DNA of 64,000 nucleotides from Hyaloscypha bicolor E (Eukaryota > Ascomycota > Leotiomycetes > Helotiales > Hyaloscyphaceae), in NCBI RefSeq assembly GCF_002865645.1, contig NW_020194555.1, forward strand, positions 1,700,288-1,764,287, read 5' to 3'. The notes below the pieces were generated by a model, which searched no databases, had not been told where the DNA came from, and saw only the letters and a list, made by a program, of their open reading frames with translations. Made by a program: the position numbers and the translations under genes. The first letter of the stretch is position 1. The number at the start of each line of letters is the position of its first letter. Positions 61,690-64,000 of the stretch are shown here, in pieces.

Positions 61690-64000
61690 TCTTTTGGTCT
61701 CCGTCCTCGTAGACTTGAGAGTTCCCGACGTTAGAGCTCATTATGATAACGGCTGAAAGTAGCTATATGCAAAGTTTATTGGAGAATTTGAAAAGAGAAA
61801 GAATCTAGAGGTTGCACTGTTCTAGTCGATTCTTTTGAAGAAGTTTCCTAACTTCCCTGGTGCGTGACAGCTTGCCACTAGTTAGTGCAGTTGATGACCA
61901 CAAGATACTACGTCATGCTCAAACGCCCTTTCACCTCGAATCGAGCGAGCGCACAGGACGTTTCTGAGTAATCTTTTCAAGTAATCGCCAACCTTATTTC
62001 AATCAGGAGAAACAGGACACGGAAAATTGTCTTGAGAACGCGTGGATTTTGAAGATCTGGGAGAGGCAGGTGGATGCCAAATGCAGCAACGACATCGAAA
62101 CATCGATGCCCAGGAGAGAATCACCGAAGCTAATTTGTTTGGAATAACAAAAATAGGTCCAATACGGAGAATGCCCCATTGTTCAGCGTTCGTCCAATCG
62201 AATACGGTAAGTTCAATGGTGGTTAGAGCTGTTGATCAAGTGTTCCCCAGCTTTTGGGTGATCCAGAAAATAAGACAGACCACCCACGCTTCACTTCTGA
62301 TCTGACAAGTGTCAGAACTCACTTGAGCGGTCAAGAACTGTTCCTCCACTGGAAATACCCGTTCTTTTCATCTGAATTTCATCTCTTCTCCGTGATTTGG
62401 TCACTTTTTGTTTTGTTTTGACGTCCTTATCAGATATCACTTTGAGACATCTGCAGATCATTTGAAAACTTCGTCAAGTTTGTCTGAGGCGTTTCACGTT
62501 TCTTTTTCTCCACATTCTGTTTTGAGCTGTGGTAGTGCGTAATTTCGGATCGTTTCTTTTACTGTAAATTCCTTTGCAAAGAAGAACAAGGGGATCGTTT
62601 TTCAAACTTTCTCCTATTCAAAGTTCGTAGGGCATTTAAAGGGGCGATCAAACCAAATATTACCGGGAGAAATAGAGACCAGGGCCAAGTCCCCTGTGCA
62701 CGTGGCGACGTGGGAGTGCCGGGTCCGCATCCTGCCATCCCGTTAACATCCCACTCATTTCCGAACTATCCTGGTCTGCCAGGAACGAGGGACCACACCG
62801 ACGAATCCTAACATAAAAACGACATTTCCATCTGCACTCGAGTTCGAGCACATGGTCAGCATCAATATCTTGCTACGTAAATACAACTCCCGGCTTTCAC
62901 GTAACTCAATAATTGGAGCGGAGCAATGATAATTCTGTCTCCGGTCGAATCGGCCTGGCCTCTTCGAAACGACACGCCAGACAGAATCGATCGCAGAATC
63001 GGTCAGCCCTTTGCGATCTCCACCCCGGAGCCGGGGTACACTCATGCATCAGTAATGCATAAGGACGCATCACGGCCAAATTATGTTCTTAAATAAGGAC
63101 CGCGTAGAACAGAACTCTAGTTCTTAAACGCCATGCCAAATCTGCCGTACAGAGGCTGAGGTAAGAAAGGCATTGAAAATAACCTCAACGCATGAAAATG
63201 TGGAGACAGTGAGCGGGTGTTTCTTGAGGCTTTGGAGACAAAATGCTCGCAAGGGAAAGTGGGCAGGGCTCGTTTCTTTTGTCATCAAAGCCACGCAAAC
63301 ATTGGACGAACTGGATATCGCGCCTCCCTTCCTCCCGTGCCGTCTCACTGCGGCTCAGATCAGTGATATCGAAAGCCTCAATTGCAGATTCAGCTTTCGA
63401 GGCCGATTTCGGGATCCTCGATCTTGAATCTCCTGTGTTGTGTCCAGAGAGAGATACGGCGGGATGGTCGTCATTCGCATCCTGACTTGACAAAGTTTGG
63501 TACTCGGGACGGATAGAGACAAGCATAATCCAAACTTAGACATATGCTAGTGTATTTGTTATGCAGATGCGCGAGAACAGGTTCATCAATCAATCAAATC
63601 ACGGTTTCAATCTCACGGTGCCCTGAGAAGCAACGCCGCACCGATTGGCCCATTGACGCGGCAGATGCTCTCCACATCCACTTTTACTGCATTTATTGGC
63701 CGTGGATATCTTTGGATGTTGTTTGGGGGGTCCGGGGTCGCTTGTGCACCAATTTCAGAGCTCATTTCCCGGCACAGATCCTATCCTGGACCGAGCATCA
63801 TGTTCTCACGAAGCGACGAAACCGAAGCTGGCAATCAGCGGCCCTCCCCGTGAAACCAATCGAAGGATCAGAAACGCTCCGAGGATGGGCAAGGCAATCT
63901 GGGAGTCGGGTCTGAGAGTGAGGACGGGAGCCACGCAAAATGAATCTGGCACTCGCCGGCAAGCAGACCGATGCAGAGAGAGCCAGTCTCCGTCTCAGAT
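61690..64000. other. Long region without recognised genes
   Basis: About 2.3 kb to the window edge. Only short frames (up to about 123 codons at 63544-63915) with no domain. It may be the promoter region or 3' flank of a gene beyond the window. No repeat or RNA gene seen. Confidence 0.4.

Overview
The window is nuclear DNA of a filamentous ascomycete (Pezizomycotina). The evidence is short introns (about 43-75 nt, with one of about 226 nt) with GTRAGT-type donors and CTRAC/CTGAC branch motifs, a fungal PKC1-type kinase with HR1-C2-C1-kinase layout, WSC and NACHT-ankyrin relatives, a DUF1774 protein, and an AT-rich stretch that looks mutated by repeat-induced point mutation (RIP). A Leotiomycete is plausible but cannot be shown from the sequence alone.

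About 20 genes look intact, most of them housekeeping. Left to right they are: a mitochondrial-type phosphopantetheinyl transferase carrying a C-terminal RRM (4211-5866 -), a DUF1774 membrane protein (6350-7373 -), a secreted M28 leucine aminopeptidase (8576-9839 +), an R3H protein (10479-11475 +), mitochondrial ribosomal protein uS12m (12760-13356 -), She9/Mdm33 (16592-17887 -), a HAD phosphatase (18368-19277 +), the Rieske protein (21190-22125 +), CCT1 (22495-24352 -), an ankyrin protein (25239-26183 -), cytosolic ProRS (28616-30347 +), PKC1 (30973-34773 -), an acyl-CoA dehydrogenase (35784-37255 -), a lactonase-type beta-propeller (40419-41849 -), a 2EXR-like protein (42456-43100 +), an NAD(P)-binding epimerase (43480-44798 +), a CLC chloride channel (46416-49183 -), a C2-domain protein of unknown role (50144-52661 -), a histone-fold Dpb3/CHRAC-type subunit (53516-54391 +), U2 snRNP A'/Lea1 (54639-55660 -), Vps15 (56040-60792 -) and a small charged protein (61269-61689 -). 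Exon boundaries were worked out by hand; the spliced lengths are all multiples of three.

Four patches are accessory or decaying: (1) 1-2900, an NLR-like NACHT-ankyrin pseudogene with several nonsense codons; (2) 13600-16531, the 3' part of a GH35 beta-galactosidase gene split by a RIP-degraded Fot1/Pogo transposon with clean TA target duplication; (3) 24737-27816, an ankyrin gene flanked by two different foldback/MITE-like elements, the second abutting a truncated fungal transcription-factor pseudogene; (4) 38384-40269, a WSC-domain pseudogene followed by a membrane-protein pseudogene. There are also two GC-AG introns, two microexons (14 and 16 nt), a 40-nt poly-C run and two minisatellite-like repeats.

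The intact genes do not form one pathway. They cover mitochondrial function (uS12m, She9, Rieske, acyl-CoA dehydrogenase, PPTase), protein synthesis and folding (ProRS, CCT1), cell-wall signalling (PKC1), trafficking (Vps15) and splicing (Lea1). No gene cluster was seen, and no tRNA, rRNA or CRISPR was found.
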